From Acidobacteriota bacterium (GTDB taxonomy: Bacteria > Acidobacteriota > UBA6911 > JACOSC01), in the NCBI GenBank assembly GCA_016179055.1, contig JACOSC010000004.1:1-33234 (forward strand): 33,234 nt of DNA, given 5' to 3'. Positions 25,335-33,234 of the stretch are shown here, one piece after another. The position numbers were made by a program, and so were the translations under genes. The notes beneath the pieces are model-generated. The model ran no database searches. It was not told the DNA's origin and saw only the letters and a program-made list of their open reading frames with translations. Within the stretch, counting starts at the first letter, position 1. Every line of letters begins with the position of its first letter.

Positions 25335-25362
25335 TTGGCGCATCGATTCACTGTTGTATAGT
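25335..25362 (+). promoter_or_regulatory. Promoter giving a probably leaderless message for the radical SAM gene
   Basis: TTGGCG (25335-25340) and TATAGT (25357-25362) are 16 bases apart. Transcription should start near 25369, only about 4 bases before the ATG at 25373, and no Shine-Dalgarno sequence is present. Confidence 0.4.
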
Positions 25363-25372
25363 CTTTTCCAAT

Positions 25373-28222
25373 ATGCATCTTGGACCAAGGAATTATCTTG
25401 ACCGGCAAGCGCTGGATCGAATTCTGTCACGAGTTCAGAAACCCATACGATACGTTGGGGGGGAATGGAGTTCACTTGTAAAAGATGCCAATTCTATCGA
25501 CGTCAGCATCGCGCTGGGTTTTCCGGATACGTATGAAATAGGGATGTCTCATTTAGGGCTTAAGATTTTGTACGGCCTTCTCAATGAGAAAAACGGAGTG
25601 GCCGCCGAGCGTGTCTTTGCGCCTTGGCCGGACTTTGAGCGCGAGTTGCGCTCAGGCGGGCTGCCACTTTATACTTTAGAAACAAAATCACCAGTAATAG
25701 AGTTTGATTTTTTTGGCTTCTCAATTCAATATGAACTTTGCTATGCGAATATTCTAACGATGCTGGATTTGTCCGGTATCCCACTTCGCGCCAGGGATCG
25801 CGATTTGCGTTATCCGCTCGTTCTTGGCGGTGGCCCCTGTACGGTCAACCCGGAACCCATTGCTGATTTTTTTGACTTATTTCTTCTCGGAGAGGCGGAG
25901 GAAGCTTTGCCGGAGTTGTTGGACCGCTACGTCGCTATCAAACACCAGTTGCCTGACCGAGGGATGAGTTCAAAACAAACGTTGCTTAGGGCACTGGCGG
26001 AGGTCGAAGGTTTCTACGCGCCCGCCCTCTACGATACGGCCGTCGATGAAAAAACAGGCCTAATCTATGTTGTTGATACCGGAATTCACAGTCCTAGCCA
26101 ACAGGCTAAGCCTCCTTTTCCAGTGCGACGAAGAGTGGTGGCTGATCTTTCCAAGTTTCCATTTCCGAATAATCCGCAAGTTCCTTTCGGCGAAATCGTA
26201 CATGATCGAATCTCGATTGAAGTGGCACGCGGCTGCACCGAGGGTTGTCGATTCTGTCAAGCCGGAACGATTTATCGGCCCGTTCGTGAGCGGAAAGCGT
26301 CTGATATCGTATCGACGGTCAAAGAGAGCCTTAGAACCACCGGCTATGACGAAGTCTCACTGGCGTCACTCTCCTTCGGAGACTACAGTTGCGCCACTCC
26401 GCTGCTGAAGGAATTGATGCAGGCGCTGGAGCCCAAGCGAGCAGCGCTCTCGCTGCCGTCGCTGCGTGCGTATGCGCTGACGGATGAGATCACCGATGAA
26501 TTGAAGAAAGTTCGTCGTACCGGCCTGACCATTGCACCGGAGGGCGGAACGCAGCGCATGCGCGACGTCATCAATAAGAATATCACGGAAGATGATGTAC
26601 TGCGTTCAGCATCGTCGGCATTTGCTAATGGCTGGAACATAATTAAGCTTTATTTTATGATTGGGCTGCCCTCGGAAACCGATGAAGATGTTGTCGGCGT
26701 AGCCGAACTCACTCAGAAGGTTGTTGAAGTGGGAAGAAGAATTTGCAGAGAACAAGGGAAGAGGTCCCCAATTAAGATTAACCTTAGCGCTTCTTCGTTT
26801 GTGCCAAAACCGCAAACCCCATTTCAGTGGTCTCGGTTGGACAGCGCAGATGAACTCTATCGCAAACAATCTCTTATTCGGTCTTCGCTTAGAACAAACC
26901 AGATCCACTTCAAATATCATGACGTGGAGTCCAGTCAATTGGAAGGCGTTTTTTCAAGGGGCGACCGCGCTTTAGCTAATGTAATTGAAAATGCCTGGCG
27001 AAAAGGCTGCCGGTTTGACGGGTGGACCGAATGCTTTAATTATTCGGCTTGGCAAACGGCCTTTACGGAAGAGGGCGTGAATTTCAAAATCTACTTACAG
27101 GAATTTCCTATAGATAGCCATTTACCCTGGGATCACCTGGATTCGTTAGTGAAAAAAAGTTTTCAGCTTAAAGAGCGGAACAAGGCTTTGGCGGCCAGGG
27201 TCTCTCCGCCGTGCGAAAAGCCATACCTACCGCGTGTGCTGAAGGAATGGGGGCTACAAGGCACTACTGCACAAGCGGGAATGAATCATATCGGAGACCG
27301 GTCAACTTTTGAATCAAAAGGCCCCCTGGTGTGTTATGCCTGTGGTCTCGAGTGCGACCTTGAGGAAATACGAGCCGAACGTCTGGATAACTTTAAGGCC
27401 TTTCGTACTAATCAGCCGACGCCTATAGTATCAACGGCGCCTCTTACATCCGCCGTGTCTAAGAACGGCGCTTCAGCCGCTACCACATATACCTATCGGA
27501 CCAGTTATGTCAAATTGGAGGAAGCAAAGTACGCTTCCTCTTTAGACCTGAGTCGCGCAATGGCGCGGGCCTTTCTGCGCGCAGGTATCCGCTTGAAATA
27601 CTCGCAAGGATTTCACCCGGCTCCGGCCATTTCCTTTGGCCCGGCATTGAGCGTTGGGGTCGAGAGTCTTGATGAGTTCTTGGATTTTAGCGCGTATGAA
27701 AGACTAACTAAGGAGGATTTTTTGGACAGGGTAAATCCGAATTTGCCCGCCGGCCTCCGATTTACTGATTTTGTCGAGATTCCGTCGAAAACCAATTCAC
27801 TTTTCAAGATTATCAACGGCGCTGTGTATTCAACTCCGCTTAATGCGGAACCCATTCTGGAAGTCATAGCCTCATACCGCCGGGAGAGTAAAAACGGCAT
27901 GCTGAGTGACTCCGATATACACAGACACCTAGTTGAAGTGTTCACGCAGAGAGAAAAAGTCATTGTGGTGAGAGAACGTGAGGGAACGCGGAAAGAGTTG
28001 GATATGATGCCGTTTATTCAAGGGATCGATTTTATACTCGATGCGCGGCCGCCGCGCCTGTCGATGACATTGTCCGTGAAAAACGGTGTTTCCGTAAGAC
28101 CGGGAGAAGTATTAGCAGCGATCTATGGGATTGATGCGTCCCATTTTCAAATACGGAGAGACAGATTACTATTTTACAGTAATAATACCGTACTCTCACC
28201 ACTGCGCGCTTCTCACGTCTAA
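25373..28222 (+). CDS. Fusion of a TIGR03960-type radical SAM protein with a DUF2344 domain
   Basis: 949 residues, a single continuous frame. Residues 1-700 match the radical SAM family seen in TIGR03960: a conserved N-terminal region (RYVGGEWSSLVKD, FPDTYEIGMSHLGLKILY) and a B12-domain-like stretch with LGGGPCTVNPEP. The cluster motif C288-x3-C292-x2-C295 (ARGCTEGCRFCQAG) follows, then SLPSLRAYAL and LTIAPEGGTQRMRDVINKNI. From about 705 to the end lies the DUF2344/TIGR03936 domain (KYSQGFHPAPAISFGPALSVG). In many bacteria these are adjacent genes or one fused gene beside RNase E/G, as here (39 bases to the rng ATG). The biochemical role is not established; the link to RNase E/G and ribosomal protein genes suggests RNA or ribosome modification, an inference. 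Confidence 0.88.
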   Translation: MHLGPRNYLDRQALDRILSRVQKPIRYVGGEWSSLVKDANSIDVSIALGFPDTYEIGMSHLGLKILYGLLNEKNGVAAERVFAPWPDFERELRSGGLPLYTLETKSPVIEFDFFGFSIQYELCYANILTMLDLSGIPLRARDRDLRYPLVLGGGPCTVNPEPIADFFDLFLLGEAEEALPELLDRYVAIKHQLPDRGMSSKQTLLRALAEVEGFYAPALYDTAVDEKTGLIYVVDTGIHSPSQQAKPPFPVRRRVVADLSKFPFPNNPQVPFGEIVHDRISIEVARGCTEGCRFCQAGTIYRPVRERKASDIVSTVKESLRTTGYDEVSLASLSFGDYSCATPLLKELMQALEPKRAALSLPSLRAYALTDEITDELKKVRRTGLTIAPEGGTQRMRDVINKNITEDDVLRSASSAFANGWNIIKLYFMIGLPSETDEDVVGVAELTQKVVEVGRRICREQGKRSPIKINLSASSFVPKPQTPFQWSRLDSADELYRKQSLIRSSLRTNQIHFKYHDVESSQLEGVFSRGDRALANVIENAWRKGCRFDGWTECFNYSAWQTAFTEEGVNFKIYLQEFPIDSHLPWDHLDSLVKKSFQLKERNKALAARVSPPCEKPYLPRVLKEWGLQGTTAQAGMNHIGDRSTFESKGPLVCYACGLECDLEEIRAERLDNFKAFRTNQPTPIVSTAPLTSAVSKNGASAATTYTYRTSYVKLEEAKYASSLDLSRAMARAFLRAGIRLKYSQGFHPAPAISFGPALSVGVESLDEFLDFSAYERLTKEDFLDRVNPNLPAGLRFTDFVEIPSKTNSLFKIINGAVYSTPLNAEPILEVIASYRRESKNGMLSDSDIHRHLVEVFTQREKVIVVREREGTRKELDMMPFIQGIDFILDARPPRLSMTLSVKNGVSVRPGEVLAAIYGIDASHFQIRRDRLLFYSNNTVLSPLRASHV

Positions 28223-28261
28223 GGCGCCTGCCTTGATCAAGAGAGCGAAGGAGTGGTTGAC

Positions 28262-30178
28262 ATGGCCAAGGAGCTAGTTGTCAGTGTTTCGCCATTAGAA
28301 ACAAAATTGGCGATTCTTGAAGATGATCAATTAGTAGAGTTTTATATTGAGCGAGTCAAAAATCGAGGCATTTTAGGCAATATTTATAAGGGGCACGTGA
28401 CCAAGGTGTTGCCTGGCATGCAATCCGCATTTGTAAGTATTGGCTTGGAAAAAGATGCCTTTCTATACGTGTCGGATTTTTTTGAAGAAACGGAGGAATA
28501 CGAGAGATTATTCACTACCGCAGATGAACGGTCTACAAGTATATCCGCCGCTGTAACCGAAGATGAGCCGGTGCGTAGATCCATGCGCCGCGACCGCGAT
28601 CGTGATCGCCGCCGATATGAGGAACGCGGGCAACGGCCGGTCTATGCCGATAAAATGCCGGTTTCCGCTCCTCTCGAAGCGGCGCGGCCTGCCGCCGTGG
28701 AATCGGTCGCCGAGACTCTGGAGAAATGGCAACTGCAGCATTCTCATCAAGACGGCGAACCGGCAGCACCCCTTCCCAATGAAAATGAAACGGCGGGCCA
28801 GCCCGGCGTATCCCTCAGCGCTTCCCGGGAGCAAGCGGCCATCAACTCACCGGACCACCGAAGTTACTTTGTTTCGCCGCAGCGCCGCGGACGTCCGGCA
28901 CACAGACCCCGTCGGAATAATTCTAGGTATCGACCGCGTGAGAATTATGAAAAGCAACGCCCGCCGGAGAAACAATCGATCGAAGATCTTTTGCGGGAAG
29001 GACAAGAGATTATCGTTCAGATCGCTAAGGAGCCGATTGGTAAGAAAGGGGCTCGCGTAACGTCGCATGTTGCGCTGCCCGGTCGATATATTGTTTATAT
29101 GCCGACCGTCGACCATATTGGGGTTTCACGCCGCATTAGCTCAGAAGCCGAACGATTGCGACTAAAGGATATCGTTTTGCGCAACCGTAACAACTCCAGT
29201 GGCGGCTTTATCGTGCGAACGGCCGCGGATGGGCAGAGCGAGGCCAGCTTCCAGGCGGATATTCGCTATCTTGTCCAGCTTTGGGATGATATCAAGGCTC
29301 GGTTTGAGCGGTTATCGGCGCCGGCGTTGTTGCATACGGAAATAGATTTAGTCGAGCGCATTTTACGCGATCAACTTTCCAGTGGCTTTAGCGCTATTCG
29401 GGTTGACGATGAAGGCGGTTATGAACGGATTCTTGATTTCGTTAATCGTTTTCAGCCTTCGCTGGTATCCCGTGTAAAGCTCTATACCAAGGATCGTCCC
29501 ATTTACGAGGAGTACGGAATCACCGCCGAGGTTGAAAAGGCCTTGCAGCCCAAAATATGGCTCAAGTCCGGCGGCTACATTGTCGTAAATCAAACCGAAG
29601 CTCTCGTGGCCATCGACGTGAATACCGGCAAGTTCGTTGGAAAGAGCGACAGCCTGGAAGACACTATTACCAATACCAACGTGGAGGCCGTGAAGGAGAT
29701 TATCCGTCAGATCAGACTTCGAGATCTCGGGGGCATTATCGTTATCGATTTTATCGACATGGAGGAGAAGCGAAATCGCAAACGGGTCATGGAGGCGCTC
29801 GAACAAGAAATTGGAAAGGATCGCTCGCCTACCAAGACATTGGAGTTTAACGAATTTGGCCTTATCGCCATAACGCGCAAGCGGGTCAAGCAGTCACTTG
29901 AGCGAATTCTTTGCCAAATTTGCCCGGTCTGCAACGGCTCCGGACAGGCCCGCTCCGTCACTACAACCTGCTATGCCATCTATGATGAAGCGCGGCGGAT
30001 GGTTCAAAATCATACTCTGGAGGAGGACGAATTGACCATTCGAGTGCATCCGGAAGTTGCCCGTGGGCTTCGTGAAAGCGAGGCTATCGTAATTCAAGAA
30101 CTGCGCCACCTGACGGGCCGTGAAGTGACGGTTCGAGCGGACCCGCTAATGCCGATTGGCATTTTTCATTTTGAATAA
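28262..30178 (+). CDS. rng: Ribonuclease E/G family endoribonuclease with an insert-split S1 domain
   Basis: Single-strand-specific endoribonuclease for rRNA maturation and mRNA decay. 638 residues from ATG 28262, with AAGGAG ending 8 bases before it; a GTG at 28253 lies within that signal. An S1 RNA-binding domain begins at about 39 (GNIYKGHVTKVLPGMQSAFVSIG) but is interrupted after residue 84 by about 155 low-complexity residues rich in Arg, Pro and Glu (RRDRDRDRRR at 109-118; PQRRGRPAHRPRR at 206-218). It resumes at 239 (SIEDLLREGQEIIVQIAKEP). The catalytic aspartates are D452 (AIDVNTGK) and D496 (VIDFIDM). The zinc-link cysteines are C554 and C557 (CPVCNGSG). There is no long C-terminal degradosome scaffold, so the internal basic insert may serve RNA or partner binding. 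That is inferred. Confidence 0.93.
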   Translation: MAKELVVSVSPLETKLAILEDDQLVEFYIERVKNRGILGNIYKGHVTKVLPGMQSAFVSIGLEKDAFLYVSDFFEETEEYERLFTTADERSTSISAAVTEDEPVRRSMRRDRDRDRRRYEERGQRPVYADKMPVSAPLEAARPAAVESVAETLEKWQLQHSHQDGEPAAPLPNENETAGQPGVSLSASREQAAINSPDHRSYFVSPQRRGRPAHRPRRNNSRYRPRENYEKQRPPEKQSIEDLLREGQEIIVQIAKEPIGKKGARVTSHVALPGRYIVYMPTVDHIGVSRRISSEAERLRLKDIVLRNRNNSSGGFIVRTAADGQSEASFQADIRYLVQLWDDIKARFERLSAPALLHTEIDLVERILRDQLSSGFSAIRVDDEGGYERILDFVNRFQPSLVSRVKLYTKDRPIYEEYGITAEVEKALQPKIWLKSGGYIVVNQTEALVAIDVNTGKFVGKSDSLEDTITNTNVEAVKEIIRQIRLRDLGGIIVIDFIDMEEKRNRKRVMEALEQEIGKDRSPTKTLEFNEFGLIAITRKRVKQSLERILCQICPVCNGSGQARSVTTTCYAIYDEARRMVQNHTLEEDELTIRVHPEVARGLRESEAIVIQELRHLTGREVTVRADPLMPIGIFHFE

Positions 30179-30203
30179 TTGTCAAGCGGATTCATGTGAA
30201 TAG

Positions 30204-30273
30204 TATTTGTTTGCCGCGGATGGTGTGCAAAGGCCCAGCCTTTGTACACGCCTATAGGGCCAGCAAACAAATA
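30204..30273. repeat. Solitary 70-nt nested hairpin downstream of rng
   Basis: The outer 11-bp perfect stem TATTTGTTTGC (30204-30214)/GCAAACAAATA (30263-30273) encloses a 12-bp stem GTGTGCAAAGGC (30223-30234)/GCCTTTGTACAC (30238-30249). The inner stem has loop CCA and one G-T wobble. No run of T follows, so it is not a standard terminator. It may be a 3'-end stabiliser, a processing site for RNase E/G, a small RNA or a dispersed palindrome. Confidence 0.65.
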
Positions 30274-30363
30274 GCGTAAATAATTACTTAGGTGCTCTGG
30301 CGGGTCGGTCTGACTGTGACCGATTCAGCTAGAGATAATGGGAACCCAAGCAACCCTTTGGTG

Positions 30364-30912
30364 ATGACGACTATGACAGTAACTAAAGCTGAGAAAACCG
30401 GAAAAATTGCAAAACGTATCGTTAGACAAAGCCCGGCCGTGGAACTACTCGAGCGGGGCATCAAGCACCTCCACGAAAAGGAATATAAGCCGGCCCGAAC
30501 TAGCTTCCAGGCCATCCTCGACAAGCACTCCGATGAGCGCGACGTTTGTGTGCGGGCATCTAGTTATCTTAGGGCCTGTGAGATTTTTTTGACGCCGCCA
30601 AGTTTTGTTCCTGAAACCGCTGACGATTATTACAATCTCGGCATCTTAAAACATAACAACGGGGCTTACGATGAAGCCATTGAATTTATTTCGGAAGCCA
30701 TTAAAATAAACCCCGATGGCGATCATTTATATTATGCCATCGCCGCGTCCTCCGCTTTTAAGAATGATCTTCCATCGGTATTAAAAAATCTGGAGCGGGC
30801 CATCAAGCTAAATCCGGACAACATTGCGTTTGCCAAGAATGATCCGGATTTCGATAGCGTCCACAAAGAGCCAGGAGTTGCTGAGTTGTTGGGATTGCCG
30901 CCAGTGACTTAG
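30364..30912 (+). CDS. Tetratricopeptide repeat protein
   Basis: 182 residues from ATG 30364. At least two TPR units are visible: DYYNLGILKHNNGAYDEAIEFISEAIKINPD, read in parts (about 87-117), and the following unit ending LERAIKLNPDN. An earlier degenerate repeat (LLERGIKHLHEKEYKPARTSFQAIL) precedes them. The end NDPDFDSVHKEPGVAELLG is typical of bacterial TPR proteins. There is no signal peptide or membrane segment, so it is probably a cytoplasmic scaffold. The frame opens at a GTG at 30292, and a second ATG lies at 30373; none has a clear ribosome binding site. The partner is unknown. After its stop come 230 bases with no supported feature before glmU. Confidence 0.75.
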   Translation: MTTMTVTKAEKTGKIAKRIVRQSPAVELLERGIKHLHEKEYKPARTSFQAILDKHSDERDVCVRASSYLRACEIFLTPPSFVPETADDYYNLGILKHNNGAYDEAIEFISEAIKINPDGDHLYYAIAASSAFKNDLPSVLKNLERAIKLNPDNIAFAKNDPDFDSVHKEPGVAELLGLPPVT

Positions 30913-31142
30913 TTTTTTTCGCTTAAGGCGCTGGTGAAAACAACTGACGCTTTTTATGGACAAATCGTCGGCTTTTTTGGACACCAAGTTGAGATGAATT
31001 GAGCTTTTTCGTTGGTCGTGACTCCGGTCGCCAGTTGCCGACCTCGGGCGATCCATGGTGCGTCTGTATCGCTTGATGGAAGGCGCCGTGAGCGGTTCCG
31101 CAGAAAGGTTATTGAATGGGTCAGTAAGCCATCGGATTATTT

Positions 31143-32564
31143 ATGGAAGAGCTTCGTATTTTAATATTGGCGGCCGGTAAAGGCACTCGGATGCGTTCCG
31201 AGAAAGCGAAGGTTCTTCACACCGTCTGCGGTGTGCCTCTGGTTATGTGCGTTTATAACTCGGCAGCCAAGCTTCCCAATCAAGGTTTGTATGTAGTCGT
31301 TGGAGAAGGGATTGATGAGGTTAAACAAGTTTTTTCAGATCGGGAGGTCTTCTTTATTCATCAAGCAAAGCAGTTGGGAACCGGTCATGCCGTTATGACG
31401 GCTGCCGAGCAATTGCGATCGCACTCAGGCTCGTTGCTAGTACTTAACGGAGATATGCCGCTGGTCTCTACGGCCATTTTGAAGCGCCTGGCCGACTTTC
31501 ATAAAGAAGCCGCGGCCGCGGTTACGCTTCTAACCGCGAGGCTCGAAAATCCGTATGGCTATGGGCGCGTAGTGCGAACCGTTACAGGAGAAATATCCAA
31601 AATTGTTGAAGAACGTGATGCCTCCGACCTGCAACGCGCGATCTTAGAAATTAACACGGGAGTCTATTGCTTTAAGATCGGAACCCTATTTGAGGCCTTG
31701 GACAAGATCAGCACTCAGAATGCCCAGAATGAGTACTACCTGACGGATGTTATCAGTGTTTTGACAGCCATGGGTCAGCCGGTGGCAGGAATGGTTGCAC
31801 CGGATCCTGATGAAGTATTGGGCGTTAATACCCGCTATGAGTTGGCAACGATTGAGGCCCGTGTACGCGCATCCATACTGAAAGGACTGATGGAAAGTGG
31901 AGTTACCATCATAGATCCCGCGGCGACGTATATAGACGCTACCGTCAACATAAAATCGGATACCGTAATTTACCCCAATTGCATTCTCGAAAAATCGACG
32001 CGTATTGGATCGCACTGTACGATTCATGCGGCTAGCCATCTGGTAAATGCCCAAACGGCTGATTACGTTACAGTGCGTGAATCGACGGTCATAACGGACA
32101 GCACGATTGGAGAATATTCAACGGTTGGTCCATTTGCTCACGTGCGAGAGCACACGTGTATAGGCTCGCATTGTCGTGTGGGCAATTTTGTGGAGATCAA
32201 GAAATCCGTTCTCGGCAACGACACCAAGGCGGCCCATTTAGCCTATATTGGGGACGCGGAAATTGGTGAGCATGTCAATATCGGCGCCGGCACAATCACC
32301 TGCAATTACGACGGGGTTCACAAGAACAAGACTATTATCGAGGACGGCGTTTTTATTGGTAGCGACAGTCAGTTAGTGGCGCCGGTGCGCATCGGCAAGG
32401 GCGCTTATGTCGCGGCCGGTTCGACCATCACCGAAGATATCCCGGCCTTCTCACTGGGTATTGCTCGCGGTCGGCAAGTAGTGAAAGAAGGTTGGGCTCA
32501 ATCTCGCCAAAAGCCCAACAAGCCCAGTATTCATAGTGATCCGCCGGCTAAGCCGGATAAGTAA
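31143..32564 (+). CDS. glmU: Bifunctional UDP-N-acetylglucosamine pyrophosphorylase / glucosamine-1-phosphate acetyltransferase
   Basis: Makes UDP-GlcNAc, the substrate of MurA, in the cytoplasm. 473 residues. The N-terminal uridyltransferase has LAAGKGTRMRSEKAKVLH (9-26), GTGHAV and NGDMPLV. The C-terminal left-handed beta-helix has repeated hexapeptides (IGEHVNIGAGTITCNYDG, IGSDSQLVAPVRIGKGAYV) and the acetyltransferase residues of GNFVEIKKS. A Lys/Pro-rich tail (QKPNKPSIHSDPPAKPDK) ends the protein, slightly longer than usual. No ribosome binding site was found before the ATG. The MEELRILILAAGKGTRM N terminus fits the family, so the start is probably right. Confidence 0.96.
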   Translation: MEELRILILAAGKGTRMRSEKAKVLHTVCGVPLVMCVYNSAAKLPNQGLYVVVGEGIDEVKQVFSDREVFFIHQAKQLGTGHAVMTAAEQLRSHSGSLLVLNGDMPLVSTAILKRLADFHKEAAAAVTLLTARLENPYGYGRVVRTVTGEISKIVEERDASDLQRAILEINTGVYCFKIGTLFEALDKISTQNAQNEYYLTDVISVLTAMGQPVAGMVAPDPDEVLGVNTRYELATIEARVRASILKGLMESGVTIIDPAATYIDATVNIKSDTVIYPNCILEKSTRIGSHCTIHAASHLVNAQTADYVTVRESTVITDSTIGEYSTVGPFAHVREHTCIGSHCRVGNFVEIKKSVLGNDTKAAHLAYIGDAEIGEHVNIGAGTITCNYDGVHKNKTIIEDGVFIGSDSQLVAPVRIGKGAYVAAGSTITEDIPAFSLGIARGRQVVKEGWAQSRQKPNKPSIHSDPPAKPDK

Positions 32565-32767
32565 GATGGGCTGGCGTAGCGCCGACAACGATCGACCCTA
32601 CCGGGTTACTGCCAAGCAACGGCCAATCATAGCCAAACTAAAAAAAAACGGGACGCCCTGATCAACGCCAACTATTATTTCTCCCGTTCTACTTCTTCGC
32701 TTGTGGGGGTAACTCCAGTCGGGCTACGGCCCTCCTTAGGCCTTCGTCCTATTTGCTGGCCCACACC
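32565..32767. other. Gap between glmU and the CHAT gene
   Basis: 203 bases. A run of nine A follows the glmU end at about 32640-32649; on the minus strand it becomes a T-run just after a short GGGCGTCCC hairpin, a weak candidate terminator for the CHAT gene. From about 32700 a GC-rich stretch with imperfect palindromes (GGGCTACGGCCC, GGCCTTCGTCC) resembles intergenic repeat sequence. No gene is supported. Confidence 0.4.
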
Positions 32768-33234
32768 TTATGGGCGGAAGGATAGGGCGGGTGGTTTGGC
32801 GGGGCGGCTCGTCCGGTGGTGGGGAAAGAGCCTGCGGGTCCGGCGCTGGGCTAGGGTTCTCCAGCAGAGCCGTAGGGCTAGTCCGATGAGCGCCAGCCCC
32901 AGCGTCCCCAGCAGCAGCCCGGTCAGGAGCGACGTGGGGGATGGCATCGGGATGGCCCCCGGCTGGCCGATCAAAATGAACGGCGCCCAGAAAAACGGAT
33001 GGGCGCGGCCGCCTTGTCTTAAATCGGCTTGCGCCTGTTGCAGGGCCCGGCTCTTGTCGAGCCCGCGCGCCAGGTAGCCGTAAAACGCCGCCATCAGTTG
33101 GGCGGTGGCCTCGTCGTCGACCGGCCATAGGCTGGCCAGTAGGCTTGGCGCCCCGGCGTATAAAAAAGCGCGGCTCATGCCCATCAGCCCTTCGCCGCGG
33201 CGGAGCTTGCCCAAGCCGGTATCGCACGCACTCA
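32768..33234 (-). CDS. C-terminal part of a CHAT-domain protease with a C-terminal membrane segment (partial)
   Basis: The frame is open through the right edge of the window, so only the last 154 residues are seen. The segment begins SACDTGLGKLRRGEGLMG, the CHAT/caspase-like catalytic cysteine region. FLYAGAPSLLASLWPVDDEATAQLM, in two parts, and HPFFWAPFILIGQPG complete the standard CHAT C terminus. After it come one hydrophobic segment (TSLLTGLLLGTLGLALIGLAL) and a basic Arg-rich tail, suggesting membrane anchoring. The catalytic histidine and any N-terminal TPR repeats would lie outside the window. The region is far richer in GC than its neighbours (45 of 60 bases at 32881-32940 against 30 of 60 at 32221-32280), suggesting a different origin. 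A start at 33214 is only an internal Met. Confidence 0.8.
   Translation of the reverse strand, partial: SACDTGLGKLRRGEGLMGMSRAFLYAGAPSLLASLWPVDDEATAQLMAAFYGYLARGLDKSRALQQAQADLRQGGRAHPFFWAPFILIGQPGAIPMPSPTSLLTGLLLGTLGLALIGLALRLCWRTLAQRRTRRLFPHHRTSRPAKPPALSFRP

Noticed and set aside
28563..29060. 165-codon frame overlapping the RNase E/G insert
   Set aside because: Frame shadow of the GC-rich, Arg-rich insert in rng; the main frame carries all conserved domains.
31112..31140. TTGAAT-17-GATTAT as a glmU promoter
   Set aside because: The predicted start falls at or after the glmU ATG, so it could not express the full gene.
32703..33077. 124-codon plus-strand frame opposite the CHAT gene
   Set aside because: Antisense shadow caused by high GC; the minus strand encodes a recognisable CHAT domain.
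1..33234. tRNA genes, rRNA, CRISPR arrays, complete insertion sequences
   Set aside because: No cloverleaf-like TTCGA arms, regularly spaced repeats or transposase motifs were found on reading both strands.

Overview
This window looks like chromosomal core sequence from a free-living, Gram-negative-type, rod-shaped bacterium, probably from a poorly sampled phylum. It carries MurA, a PBP2/RodA elongation pair, a ParABS segregation locus, a TCA-cycle dehydrogenase and lipoate genes. Core genes run at roughly half GC. Phylum cannot be fixed from the sequence alone. The clustered short palindromes at the left end resemble repeats I associate with PVC-type and candidate-phylum genomes, which is only a hint.

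Layout. (1) 1-718: the last codons of an upstream gene, then a cluster of six GC-rich hairpins. (2) 719-3580: NAD-type isocitrate dehydrogenase, lipB and lipA on the plus strand, linking the TCA cycle to lipoylation of 2-oxo-acid dehydrogenases. (3) 3669-5736: a compact restriction-modification-like island. An XRE regulator and a putative nuclease lie on the minus strand, overlapping by 4 nt. A D12-class adenine methyltransferase diverges from them. Between them, overlapping divergent promoters are threaded through 10-bp tandem repeats. (4) 6160-7152: an exported transglutaminase-like protein, minus strand. (5) 7639-12944: rpmE, a DUF1385 membrane protein, prfA, prmC, murA and a HIT protein. 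(6) 13022-21936: a small membrane protein, then rpmH-rnpA-yidD-yidC-mnmE-mnmG-rsmG-parA-parB, the classic origin-proximal order but without dnaA upstream of rpmH. A near-perfect parS site sits just before parA. (7) 22149-25191: PBP2 and RodA. (8) 25373-32564: a radical SAM/DUF2344 fusion, RNase E/G, a TPR protein and glmU. (9) 32565-33234: a GC-rich segment with the C-terminal end of a membrane-anchored CHAT protease on the minus strand.

Functional links: PrmC methylates the release factor encoded next to it. RnpA, YidD and YidC connect tRNA processing and membrane insertion. MnmE and MnmG form one tRNA-modifying complex. ParA, ParB and parS form the segregation system, and PBP2 with RodA the lateral-wall synthase. 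The least ordinary parts are the restriction-modification-like island with its promoter architecture, the palindrome cluster, two large solitary hairpins, a probably leaderless radical SAM gene and the GC-shifted CHAT segment. No tRNA, rRNA, CRISPR array or complete insertion sequence was seen.
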